Below are positions 1-10,780 of a stretch of 64,000 nucleotides of DNA, piece after piece. Every line of letters begins with the position of its first letter. Position 1 is the stretch's first letter. Position numbers and translations under genes: made by a program. Under the pieces are notes generated by a model. That model did not search any database and had not been told where the DNA came from. It worked only from the letters and a program-made list of their open reading frames with translations. Origin of the DNA: Halisarca cf. caerulea (Eukaryota; Porifera; Demospongiae; Chondrillida; Halisarcidae); NCBI GenBank assembly GCA_963170055.1, contig CAUJGJ010000185.1:5001-69000 (forward strand). The letters run 5' to 3'.

Positions 1-75
1 TCCTATGCATATACGTGTTATTTTACTTAGAATATGCAGTTATGCTAAGTTATAGTCTAGTATACTGATTGTTCT

Positions 76-413
76 TTACGGCAAAGTATGGAGGAGGGCA
101 GTGAAGCGCCGGATTGTGGAGATTACCTCCTTGCAGGTAAAGGATATTCTCACACGCTCCTTCTTTGAGCTTCAGACAAGACATACCATCGTTTGGGAAG
201 CTTTACAGGGGGATTTGACGTTCGTAGAATCGTCCAGATGGTGGGCCATCCGTGGAAATTTGTCCTTTACGTTTCTTGCATTTGTACTGGGACATAATCT
301 CCTTTGCCAGCTTCAGTGTGCTCTTTCAATGTCGTCTTGAAGCACTGAAGAGATTTACGCGTCAAAGTATGCAAGTTGATTAGACAGTCGACTAGGAAGT
401 AGAAGAGACGCAT
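76..413 (-). pseudogene. Decayed piggyBac-like transposase, C-terminal part
   Basis: Read on the minus strand, three frames in succession give segments that resemble the C-terminal end of piggyBac-family transposases in the right order. 413-324 reads RLFYFLVDCLIN, like the hydrophobic helix before the DDE domain ends. 322-203 contains LAKEIMSQY, then a basic KKRKG stretch, then GRFYERQIP, matching the family pattern LAKxLIxxY / KRRGRPS / RLTxRHFP. 209-153 reads KRWYVLSEAQRRSV, where the family has a CxxC zinc-finger start; both expected Cys are lost (W and L). 153-79 reads RISFTCKE and ends FTALLHTLP, resembling the final CF..YHT motif with Cys replaced by Arg. In-frame stops lie at 203-205, 150-152 and 76-78, with frameshifts near 323, 207 and 152. 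No catalytic Asp region is visible in the window. The family match is from remembered motifs, not a search. It is not expected to be functional. Confidence 0.6.
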
Positions 414-485
414 TCACCAATGCCTTGACTTTTAGCTTCAACTTTTCGTTTTTGTTTCTGTCAATGTATTTTCAGTGTTAACCCC

Positions 486-515
486 TTATTGACGGAAGAC
501 CACTTAAGTGGCTCT
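486..515 (+). repeat. Left arm of 30-bp inverted repeat
   Basis: This arm pairs with the reverse complement of 908-937 at 28 of 30 positions. The core GACGGAAGACCACTT lies at 491-505. Mismatches are at arm positions 5 and 21. The arm itself contains a near palindrome (CCACTTAAGTGG, 500-511). Confidence 0.85.
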
Positions 516-907
516 TAAAATAACAGTGGTTTTAGACGGCGATTATCAAAATTTATCGCAGTGACCTGAAATTTATATCAATAGATAGCCTATCGCGAGT
601 ATATTCTTCAAGCCAAGTTTTATTCTAATACGACCTCTAGGGATTAGTATAAAAGGCTCCAAATTTTTTACGAAAACGCAAATGTATGCCAAGAAACGCA
701 TGTATACGATGGTTTTACGTAACTATGCAGAGGTAACCACAAAATAAAATGGCTGCTCCTAGATACGGAAGAATTGAAGGGGCACGATTTTCTCTTTGTG
801 TGAACAATTTTGCCTTAAAAGGATTGAGAAAGCATTATAGATGATGGAAAAGTCTTCTGGCATAGTTGCGGAAGTAAAAAAACGGATTACAGTCAGGTAA
901 TAATGCT

Positions 908-937
908 AGAGCCACTAAAGTGGTCTTCCGTCGATAA
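908..937 (-). repeat. Right arm of 30-bp inverted repeat
   Basis: Reverse complement of 486-515 with two mismatches. The arms enclose 392 bp. No TTAA or other obvious target duplication directly flanks this pair, so the arms may be subterminal repeats of the larger 482-1306 element. Confidence 0.85.
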
Positions 938-1240
938 CAGGTATGCGAAAAATCGTACACGCAGTCAATAAAAGGTTAAATGTGTAGTTGCGTTGAATTT
1001 TTTTAACGAAATGTTTACCAGCCGATTGATAACGTATGTATATACAATTTTACAAATTTAGGTACGTAGTACTTACAGGTTTGGAGGCCAATACGAAGTT
1101 TTGCGTAGAAAATGGAACACCAAGACTTGTATGAAGATCTCACTAGCTACAAACTACATTCGGGACAAGCTAGAAGTTTCCTACAAGTCAACAGAACAGC
1201 AGAAAACCGTTGGCAAAAATAACCTATTTTCACACCGCAA

Positions 1241-1258
1241 AAGCCACTCAAGTGGCTT
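1241..1258. repeat. Short palindrome related to the inverted-repeat core
   Basis: AAGCCACT and AGTGGCTT form 8-bp arms around a CA centre. The motif is the same GCCACT/AGTGGC core seen in the inverted repeat at 486-515 and 908-937, and it sits about 50 bp inside the right end of the TTAA-flanked element. Confidence 0.6.
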
Positions 1259-1310
1259 TGGAACGTTCGCGCAAAATTTCAAAATGGGAATTGGAATGTT
1301 TAAGGGTTAA

Positions 1311-2340
1311 TGGGGGACGCCTGAAATCTGGAAACTGTTTAGTTTGAAATTTAAATTTTCATTACAGATAGTTTTTTTTATGCGGGTCCCCATGTGTTGT
1401 TGTGGGAAATGGAAATTTTCATGGTTAGGGTAGTTTTCCTTTTGATCCTGAGAGTTATGTGGAGGCGTGGGAAATTAAATTTTCACCCCAAGAAGTATTC
1501 CCTTTATTGCTATTTGCCATATTTTCGGTAAAAATTTCAATTTTCACAACAGGAAGTGTTCCCTTTGATGTGAGAAGCCATGTGGAGTTTTGAGTTATTT
1601 AAAATTTTCAACACAGGAAGTGTTCCCTTTGATGCATTCAACCATGTGGAGTCGTGGGAAATTGTTATTTATTCCACGGGAAGTTTTCCCTTTGACGCTG
1701 AAAGCCATGTTTGGCGTTTGAAATGGAAACTTAACCACAGGAAGTATTCATTTTTAAAGTCATATAGTTGTACCGGTATAGCAATGAGCTGTACTGGTAT
1801 GGCAACGATCTGTACTGGTATGGCAATGAGCTGTACTGGTATGGCAATGAGCTGTACCTTTATGTCAATGCGCTGTACCGGTATTGCAATGCGCTGTACC
1901 GGTATAGCTATCAGCTGTACCAGTATAGTAATGAGCTGTACTTGTATGGCAACGAGCTGTACTTTGAAATAGAAATTTTCACCACAGGAAGTGTTCCTTT
2001 TGATGCGGGAAGCCATCTGGAGGCATGGTAAATTAAAATTTTCATTTAAGGAAGTGTTCCCTTTGAAGCGGGAAGCAATCTAGAGTCGTGGGAATTTGAA
2101 ATTTTCAACAAGGAAGTGTTCTCTTTGATGTGGTAAGCCATGTGGAGTAATGGGAAAATAAATTTTCACCAAGGAAGTGTTCCATTTGATGTGGGGAGCG
2201 ATCTGGTGGCGTGGGAAATTAAAATTTACACCTCAGGCAGTGTTCCCTTTCATGCAGGAAACTATGTGGTTGCGTGGGAAATTGAAAATTGACAACAGGA
2301 AGAGTTCCTTTGGTTGCGGGAAGCATTCTCCAGTCGTCCG
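1311..2340 (+). repeat. Diverged ~62-bp tandem repeat
   Basis: A unit of about 62 bp recurs with many substitutions. Its marks are GGAAGTGTTCCCTTTGAT, then GCGGGAAGCCATGTGGAG, then a GTGGGAAATTAAAATTTTCAC tail given here only as a recognisable pattern. Clear unit starts lie near 1,431, 1,491, 1,551, 1,616, 1,677, 1,739, 1,986, 2,048, 2,110, 2,172, 2,235 and 2,298. Earlier copies (1,340-1,430) are more worn. The array is split by a 21-bp minisatellite and gives way to the 104-bp satellite near 2,330-2,345. Copies differ strongly from each other, which suggests an old array that is no longer homogenised. Confidence 0.8.
1769..1966 (+). repeat. 21-bp minisatellite, nine copies plus a partial
   Basis: Unit of 21 bp, consensus TGTACTGGTATGGCAATGAG plus C. 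Nine full copies run from 1,769 to 1,957, with a partial copy after that. It sits inside one unit of the 62-bp repeat: the repeat text breaks off near 1,757 and resumes near 1,970. Because 21 is divisible by three, the tract stays open in several frames on both strands (heptads such as CTGMAMS and VQLIAIP), so the open frames here are not evidence of a gene. Confidence 0.9.
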
Positions 2341-3060
2341 AATTTGTCCAGTGGGAATGTGCTTGGTGGTAGTGCCAAATATTGGTATTAGCACCAGCAT
2401 ATCCAACACAATAAAAATACGTCCTGAGATCTTAAGAAACTTCATGTGTGTCCACTGGGAATGTGCGTGGTGCTAGTACCAAATATTGGCATTAGCACCA
2501 GCATATCCAACACTACACAAATATGCTCACAGCACTTAAGAAACTTCATATGTGTCCACTAGGAATGTGCGTGGTGCTAGAGCCAAATATTGGTATTAAC
2601 ACCAGCATATCCAACACTACACGAATACGCCCACAGTACTAATGAAATTTCATTTGTGTCTACAAGAAATGTGCGTGGTGCAAGTGCCAAATATTGATAT
2701 TCGCATAACCTTAACCAACACTACACAAATACGCCCACTGCACTTCGGAAACTTAATGTGTGTCCACTGGGAATGTGTATGGTGCTAGTGCCAAATATTG
2801 GTATTAGCACCAGCATATCCAACACTACACAAATACGCCCACAGCTCTTCAGAAACTTCATGTGTGTCCACTGGGAATGTGCATGGTGCTAGTGCTAAAT
2901 ATTGGTATTAGCACCAGCATATCCAACACTACAAAAATACACCCTCAGTACTTATGAAATTTCATGTGTGTCTACTTGGAATGTGTGTGGTGTTACTGCG
3001 AAATATTTGTATTATCACCAGCACATCCATCACTACACAAATACGCCAAAAGATCTTAAG
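2341..3060 (+). repeat. Edge monomers of the 104-bp satellite
   Basis: The first six to seven monomers next to the 62-bp repeat carry many private substitutions and small changes, for example at 2,412-2,430, 2,640-2,700 and 2,950-3,030. They are less alike than monomers deeper in the array. This is the usual state of satellite edges that have escaped homogenisation. Confidence 0.7.
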
Positions 3061-4309
3061 AAACTCCATGTATGTCCAATGGGAATGTGGGAGGTGCTAG
3101 TGCCAAATATTGGTATTAGCACCAGCATATCCAACACTACACAAATGCACCCACAGCAATTCAAAAACTTCATGGGTGTCCACTGGGCACGTGGGTGGTG
3201 CTAGTGCCAAATATTGGTATTAGCACCAGCATATCCAACACTACACAAATGCACCCACAGCAATTCAAAAACTTCATGGGTGTCCACTGGGCACGTGGGT
3301 GGTGCTAGTGCCAAATATTGGTATTAGCACCAGCATATCCAACACTACACAAATACGCCAACAGCACTTCAGAAAGGTCATGTGTGTCCACTGGGAATGT
3401 GCGTGGTGCTAGTGCCAAATATTGGTATTAGCACCAGCATATCCAACACTACACAAATACACCCACAGTAGTTAAGAAACTTCATGTGTGTCCACTGGGA
3501 ATGTGCGTGGTGCTAGTGCCAAATATTGGTATTAGCACCAGCATATCCAACACTACACAAATACACCCACAGATCTTAAGAAACTCCATGTATGTTAACT
3601 AGGAATATGCGTGGTGCTACTGCCAAATATTGGTAATAGCACCAGCATATCCAACACTGCAATAAAACGCCTACACCACTTCAGAAACTTCATGTGTGTC
3701 AATTAGGAATGTGCGTGGTGCTAGTGCCAAATATTGATATTATCACAACCATATCCAACACTACACAAATACGCCCACTGCACTTCGGAAACATAATGTG
3801 TGTCTACTGGGAATGTGTATGGTGCTAGTGCCAAATATTGGTATTAGCACCAGCATATCCAACACTACACAAATACGCCCACAGAACTTCAGAAAGGTCA
3901 TGTGTGTCCACTGGGAATGTGCGTGGTGCTAGTGCCAAATATTGGTATTAGCACCAGCATATCCAACACTACATAAATACGCCCACAGCACTTCAGAAAG
4001 GTCATGTGTGTCCACTGGGAATGTGCGTGGTGCTAGTGCCAAATACTGGTATTAGCACCAGCATATCCAACACTAAAAATATACGCCCACAGAACTTCAG
4101 AAACTTCATGTGTGTCCACTGGGAATGTGCGTGGTGCTAGTGTCAAATATTGGTATTAGCACCAGAATATCCAACACTACACAAATACGCCCACAGCACT
4201 TCAGAAAGGTCATGTGTGTCCACTGGGAATGTGCGTGGTGCTAGTGCCAAATATTGGTATTAGCACCAGCATATCCAACACTACACAAATACACCCACAG
4301 ATCTTAAGA

Positions 4310-6597
4310 AACTTCATGTGTGTCCACTGGGAATGTGCGTGGTGCTAGTGCCAAATATTGGTATTAGCACCAGCATATCCAACACTACACAAATACGCCC
4401 ACAGCACTTCAGAAACTTCATGTGTGTCCACTGGGAATGTGCGTGGTGCTAGTGCCAAATATTGGTATTAGCACCAGCATATCCAACACTACACAAATGC
4501 ACCCACAGCACTTCAGAAACTTCATGTGTGTCCCCTGGGAATGTGCGCGGGGCTAGTGCCAAATATTGGTATTAGCACCAGCATATCCAACACTACACAA
4601 ATACGCCCACAGCACTTCAGAAGGGTTATGTGTGTCCACTGGGAATGTGCGTGGTGCTAGTTCCAAAAATTGGTATTAGCACCAGCATATCCAACACTAC
4701 ACAAATACGCCCACAGTAGTTAAGAAACTTCATGTGTGTCTACTGGGAATGTGCGTGGTGCTAGTGCCAAATATTGGTATTAGCACCAGCATATCCAACA
4801 CTACACAAATACGCCCACAGCACTTCAGAAAGGTCATGTGTGTCCACTGGGAATGTGCGTGGTGCTAGTGCCAAATATTGGTATTAGCACAAGCATATCC
4901 AACATTACACAAATACGCCCAAAGTAGTTAAGAAACTTCATGTGTGTCCACTGGGAATGTGCGTGGTGCTAGTTCCAAATATTGGTATTAGCACCAGCAT
5001 ATCCAACACTACACAAATACACCCACAGATCTTAAGAAACTCCATGTATGTTCACTGGGAATATGCGTGGTGCTACTGCCAAATATTGGTAATAGCACCA
5101 GCATATCCAACACAGCAATATAACGCCTACAGCACTTCAGAAACTTCATGTGTGTCAATTGGGAATGTGCGTGGTGCTAGTGCCAAATATTGATATTATC
5201 ACAACCATATCCAACACTACACAAATACGCCCACTGCACTTCGGAAACATAATGTGTGTCTACTGGGAATGTGTATGGTGCTAGTGCCAAATATTGGTAT
5301 TAGCACCAGCATATCCAACACTACACAAATACGCCCACAGAACTTCAGAAAGGTCATGTGTGTCCACTGGGAATGTGCGTGGTGCTAGTGCCAAATATTG
5401 GTATTAGCACCAGCATATCCAACACTACACAAATACGCCCACAGCACTTCAGAAAGGTCATGTGTGTCCACTGGGAATGTGCGTGGTGCTAGTGCCAAAT
5501 ATTGGTATTGGCACCAGCATATCCAACACTACACAAATACGCCCACAGCACTTCAGAAACTTCATGTGTGTCCACTGGGAATGTGCGTGGTGCTAGTGCC
5601 AAATACTGGTATTAGCACCAGCATATCCAACACTAAAAATATACGCCCACAGCACTTCAGAAACTTCATGTGTGTCCACTGGGAATGTGCGTGGTGCTAG
5701 TGCCAAATATTGGTATTAGCACCAGAATATCCAACACTACACAAATACGCCCACAGCACTTCAGAAAGGTCATTTGTGTCCACTGGGAATGTGCGTGGTG
5801 CTAGTGCCAAATATTGGTATTAGCACCAGCATATCCAACACTACACAAATGCACCCACAGTAATCCAAAAACTTCATGGGTGTCCACTGGGCACGTGGGT
5901 GGTGCTAGTGCCAAATATTGGTATTAGCACCAGCATATCCAACACTACACAAATACGCCCACAGCACTTCAGAAAGGTCATGTGTGTCCACTGGGAATGT
6001 GCGTGGTGCTAGTGCCAAATATTGGTATTAGCACCAGCATATCCAACACTACACAAATGCACCCACAGCAATCCAAAAACTTCATGGGTGTCCACTGGGC
6101 ACGTGGGTGGTGCTAGTGCCAAATATTGGTATTAGCACCAGCATATCCAACACTACACAAATACACCCACAGATCTTAAGAAACTCCATGTATGTTCACT
6201 GGGAATATGCGTGGTGCTACTGCCAAATATTGGTAATAGCACCAGCATTTCCAACACAGCAATATAACGCCTACAGCACTTCAGAAACTTCATGTGTGTC
6301 AATTGGGAATGTGCGTGGTGCTAGTGCCAAATATTGGTATTAGCACCAGCATATCCAACACTACACAAATACGCCCACAGAACTTCAGAAAGGTCATGTG
6401 TGTCCACAGGGAATGTGCGTGGTGCTAGTGCCAAATATTGGTATTAGCACCAGCATATCCAACACTACACAAATACGCCCACAGAACTTCAGAAAGGTCA
6501 TGTGTGTCCACTGGGAATGTGCGTGGTGCTAGTTCCAAATATTGGTATTAGCACCAGCATATCCAACACTACACAAATACGTCCACAGCACTTCAGA
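4310..6597 (+). repeat. 2,288-bp higher-order repeat, copy 1
   Basis: Twenty-two monomers (22 x 104 = 2,288) that recur directly to the right. Shared rare variants mark it: TCCCCTGGGAATGTGCGCGG at 4,531, an AATTGGGAATG monomer near 5,158, CACAGCAATATAACGCC near 5,112, and the GGGCACGTGGGTGG variant near 5,888. The left boundary is placed where identity to the sequence 2,288 bp downstream begins. Confidence 0.85.
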
Positions 6598-8858
6598 AAC
6601 TTCATGTGTGTCCACTGGGAATGTGCGTGGTGCTAGTGCCAAATATTGGTATTAGCACCAGCATATCCAACACTACACAAATACGCCCACAGCACTTCAG
6701 AAACTTCATGTGTGTCCACTGGGAATGTGCGTGGTGCTAGTGCCAAATATTGGTATTAGCACCAGCATATCCAACACTACACAAATGCACCCACAGCACT
6801 TCAGAAACTTCATGTGTGTCCCCTGGGAATGTGCGCGGGGCTAGTGCCAAATATTGGTATTAGCACCAGCATATCCAACACTACACAAATACGCCCACAG
6901 CACTTCAGAAGGGTCATGTGTGTCCACTGGGAATGTGCGTGGTGCTAGTTCCAAAAATTGGTATTAGCACCAGCATATCCAACACTACACAAATACGCCC
7001 ACAGTAGTTAAGAAACTTCATGTGTGTCTACTGGGAATGTGCGTGGTGCTAGTGCCAAATATTGGTATTAGCACCAGCATATCCAACACTACACAAATAC
7101 GCCCACAGCACTTCAGAAAGGTCATGTGTGTCCACTGGGAATGTGCGTGGTGCTAGTGCCAAATATTGGTATTAGCACAAGCATATCCAACATTACACAA
7201 ATACGCCCAAAGTAGTTAAGAAACTTCATGTGTGTCCACTGGGAATGTGCGTGGTGCTAGTTCCAAATATTGGTATTAGCACCAGCATATCCAACACTAC
7301 ACAAATACACCCACAGATCTTAAGAAACTCCATGTATGTTCACTGGGAATATGGGTGGTGCTACTGCCAAATATTGGTAATAGCACCAGCATATCCAACA
7401 CAGCAATATAACGCCTACAGCACTTCAGAAACTTCATGTGTGTCAATTGGGAATGTGCGTGGTGCTAGTGCCAAATATTGATATTATCACAACCATATCC
7501 AACACTACACAAATACGCCCACTGCACTTCGGAAACATAATGTGTGTCTACTGGGAATGTGTATGGTGCTAGTGCCAAATATTGGTATTAGCACCAGCAT
7601 ATCCAACACTACACAAATACGCCCACAGAACTTCAGAAAGGTCATGTGTGTCCACTGGGAATGTGCGTGGTGCTAGTGCCAAATATTGGTATTAGCACCA
7701 GCATATCCAACACTACACAAATACGCCCACAGCACTTCAGAAAGGTCATGTGTGTCCACTGGGAATGTGTGTGGTGCTAGTGCCAAATATTGGTATTGGC
7801 ACCAGCATATCCAACACTACACAAATACGCCCACAGCACTTCAGAAACTTCATGTGTGTCCACTGGGAATGTGCGTGGTGCTAGTGCCAAATACTGGTAT
7901 TAGCACCAGCATATCCAACACTAAAAATATACGCCCACAGCACTTCAGAAACTTCATGTGTGTCCACTGGGAATGTGCGTGGTGCTAGTGCCAAATATTG
8001 GTATTAGCACCAGAATATCCAACACTACACAAATACGCCCACAGCACTTCAGAAAGGTCATGTGTGTCCACTGGGAATGTGCGTGGTGCTAGTGCCAAAT
8101 ATTGGTATTAGCACCAGCATATCCAACACTACACAAATGCACCCACAGTAATCCAAAAACTTCATGGGTGTCCACTGGGCACGTGGGTGGTGCTAGTGCC
8201 AAATATTGGTATTAGCACCAGCATATCCAACACTACACAAATACGCCCACAGCACTTCAGAAAGGTCATGTGTGTCCACTGGGAATGTGCGTGGTGCTAG
8301 TGCCAAATATTGGTATTAGCACCAGCATATCCAACACTACACAAATGCACCCACAGCAATCCAAAAACTTCATGGGTGTCCACTGGGCACGTGGGTGGTG
8401 CTAGTGCCAAATATTGGTATTAGCACCAGCATATCCAACACTACACAAATACACCCACAGATCTTAAGAAACTCCATGTATGTTCACTGGGAATATGCGT
8501 GGTGCTACTGCCAAATATTGGTAATAGCACCAGCATTTCCAACACAGCAATATAACGCCTACAGCACTTCAGAAACTTCATGTGTGTCAATTGGGAATGT
8601 GCGTGGTGCTAGTGCCAAATATTGGTATTAGCACCAGCATATCCAACACTACACAAATACGCCCACAGAACTTCAGAAAGGTCATGTGTGTCCACTGGGA
8701 ATGTGCGTGGTGCTAGTGCCAAATATTGGTATTAGCACCAGCATATCCAACACTACACAAATACGCCCACAGAACTTCAGAAAGGTCATGTGTGTCCACT
8801 GGGAATGTGCGTGGTGCTAGTTCCAAATATTGGTATTAGCACCAGCATATCCAACACT
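6598..8858 (+). repeat. 2,288-bp higher-order repeat, copy 2
   Basis: Carries the same ordered rare variants as copy 1 at +2,288, with few differences, for example CCACAGGG at 6,405 against CCACTGGG at 8,693. Identity ends near 8,858, where a different monomer follows, so this copy is slightly short of a full unit. Confidence 0.85.
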
Positions 8859-10780
8859 ACACAAATACACCCACAGATCTTAAGAAACTCCATGTATGTT
8901 CACTGGGAATATGCGTGGTGCTAGTGCCAAATATTGGTAATAGCACCAGCATATCCAACACAGCAATATAACGCCTACAGCACTTCAGAAACTTCATGTG
9001 TGTCAATTGGGAATGTGCGTGGTGCTAGTGCCAAATATTGATATTATCACAACCATATCCAACACTACACAAATACGCCCACTGCACTTCGGAAACATAA
9101 TGTGTGTCTACTGGGAATGTGTATGGTGCTAGTGCCAAATATTGGTATTAGCACCAGCATATCCAACACTGCACAAATACGCCCACAGAACTTAAGAAAG
9201 GTCATGTGTGTCCACTGGGAATGTGCGTGGTGCTAGTGCCAAATATTGATATTATCACAACCATATCCAACACTACACAAATACGCCCACAGCACTTCAG
9301 AAAGGTCATGTGTGTCCACTGGAGAATGTGCGTGGTGCTAGTGCCAAATATTGGTATTGGCACCAGCATATCCAACACTACACAAATACGCCCACAGCAC
9401 TTCAGAAACTTCATGTGTGTCCACTGGAAATGTGCGTGGTGCTAGTGCCAAATACTGGTATTAGCACCAGCATATCCAACACTAAAAATATACGCCCACA
9501 GCACTTCAGAAACTTCATGTGTGTCCACTGGGAATGTGCGTGGTGCTAGTGCCAAATATTGGTATTAGCACCAGAATATCCAACACTACACAAATACGCC
9601 CACAGCACTTCAGAAAGGTCATGTGTGTCCACTGGGAATGTGCGTGGTGCTAGTGCCAAATATTGGTATTAGCACCAGCATATCCAACACTACACAAATG
9701 CACCCACAGCAATCAAAAACTTCATGGGTGTCCACTGGGCACGTGGGTGGTGCTAGTGCCAAATATTGGTATTAGCACCAGCATATCCAACACTACACAA
9801 ATACGCCCACAGCACTTCAGAAAGGTCATGTGTGTCCACTGGGAATGTGCGTGGTGCTAGTGCCAAATATTGGTATTAGCACCAGCATATCCAACACTAC
9901 ACAAATGCACCCACAGCAATCCAAAAACTTCATGGGTGTCCACTGGGCACGTGGGTGGTGCTAGTGCCAAATATTGGTATTAGCACCAGCATATCCAACA
10001 CTACACAAATACACCCACAGATCTTAAGAAACTCCATGTATGTTCACTGGGAATATGCGTGGTGCTACTGCCAAATATTGGTAATAGCACCAGCATATCC
10101 AACACAGCAATATAACGCCTACAACACTTCAGAAACTTCATGTGTGTCAATTGGGAATGTGCGTGGTGCTAGTGCCAAATATTGATATTATCACAACCAT
10201 ATCCAACACTACACAAATACGCCCACTGCACTTCGGAAACATAATGTGTGTCTACTGGGAATGTGTATGGTGCTAGTGCCAAATATTGGTATTAGCACCA
10301 GCATATCCAACACCACACAAATACGCCCACAGAACTTCAGAAAGGTCATGTGTGTCCACTGGGAATGTGCGTGGATCTAGTGCCAAATATTGGTATTAGC
10401 ACCAGCATATCCAACACTACACAAATACGCCCACAGCACTTCAGAAAGGTCATGTGTGTCCACTGGGAATGTGCGTGGTGCTAGTGCCAAATATTGGTAT
10501 TGGCACCAGCATATCCAACAGTACACAAATACGCCCACAGCACTTCAGAATCTTCATGTGTGTCCACTGGGAATGTGCGTGGTGCTAGTACCAAATACTG
10601 GTATTAGCACCAGCATATCCAACACTAAAAATATACGCCCACAGCACTTCAGAAACTTCATGTGTGTCCACTGGGAATGTGCGTGGTGCTAGTGCCAAAT
10701 ATTGGTATTAGCACCAGAATATCCAACACTACACAAATACGCCCACAGCACTTAAGAAAGGTCATGTGTGTCCACTTAGA
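8821..10780 (+). repeat. Mosaic partial copies of the 2,288-bp unit
   Basis: The segment from 8,821 to about 10,180 matches sequence 1,560 bp upstream (15 monomers). From about 10,185 on it matches sequence 2,704 bp upstream (26 monomers). It also has one-base indels, an extra base in GGAGAATG near 9,322 and a lost C near 9,715. The switch of partner points to unequal exchange or conversion between nearby copies. Confidence 0.65.

Larger units (their letters stand above)
478..1310. mobile_element. Candidate non-autonomous piggyBac-type element with TTAA flanks
   Basis: A TTAA at 478-481 is followed directly by CCCCTTATTG, and AAGGG at 1302-1306 is followed directly by TTAA at 1307-1310. The 825 bp between (482-1306) therefore starts with CCC and ends with GGG inside TTAA duplications, as piggyBac-type elements do. 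True terminal identity is short (CCCTT against CCCTT). Subterminal palindromic motifs of the form GCCACT..AGTGGC occur near 501-513, 911-923 and 1,243-1,256. No transposase is encoded; the longest plausible reading frame with an ATG in good context is 31 codons (749-844). A decayed piggyBac-like transposase lies 65 bp to the left, which supports past piggyBac activity here but does not show it mobilised this copy. The alternative is that only the smaller inverted-repeat segment 486-937 is the mobile unit. Confidence 0.5.

Noticed and set aside
101..340. 79-codon + strand open frame starting with GTG
   Set aside because: It needs a non-ATG start and runs opposite to the piggyBac-like motifs seen on the minus strand over the same bases, so it is best seen as an antisense shadow.
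1301..1312. Telomere-like TAAGGGTTAA near the left flank
   Set aside because: Only one short match; it is better explained as the right end of the TTAA-flanked element.
1580..2031. Open frames of 87-130 codons with heptad repeats
   Set aside because: They exist because the minisatellite period is 21 bp. Frames on both strands are open, and their flanks are noncoding 62-bp repeats.
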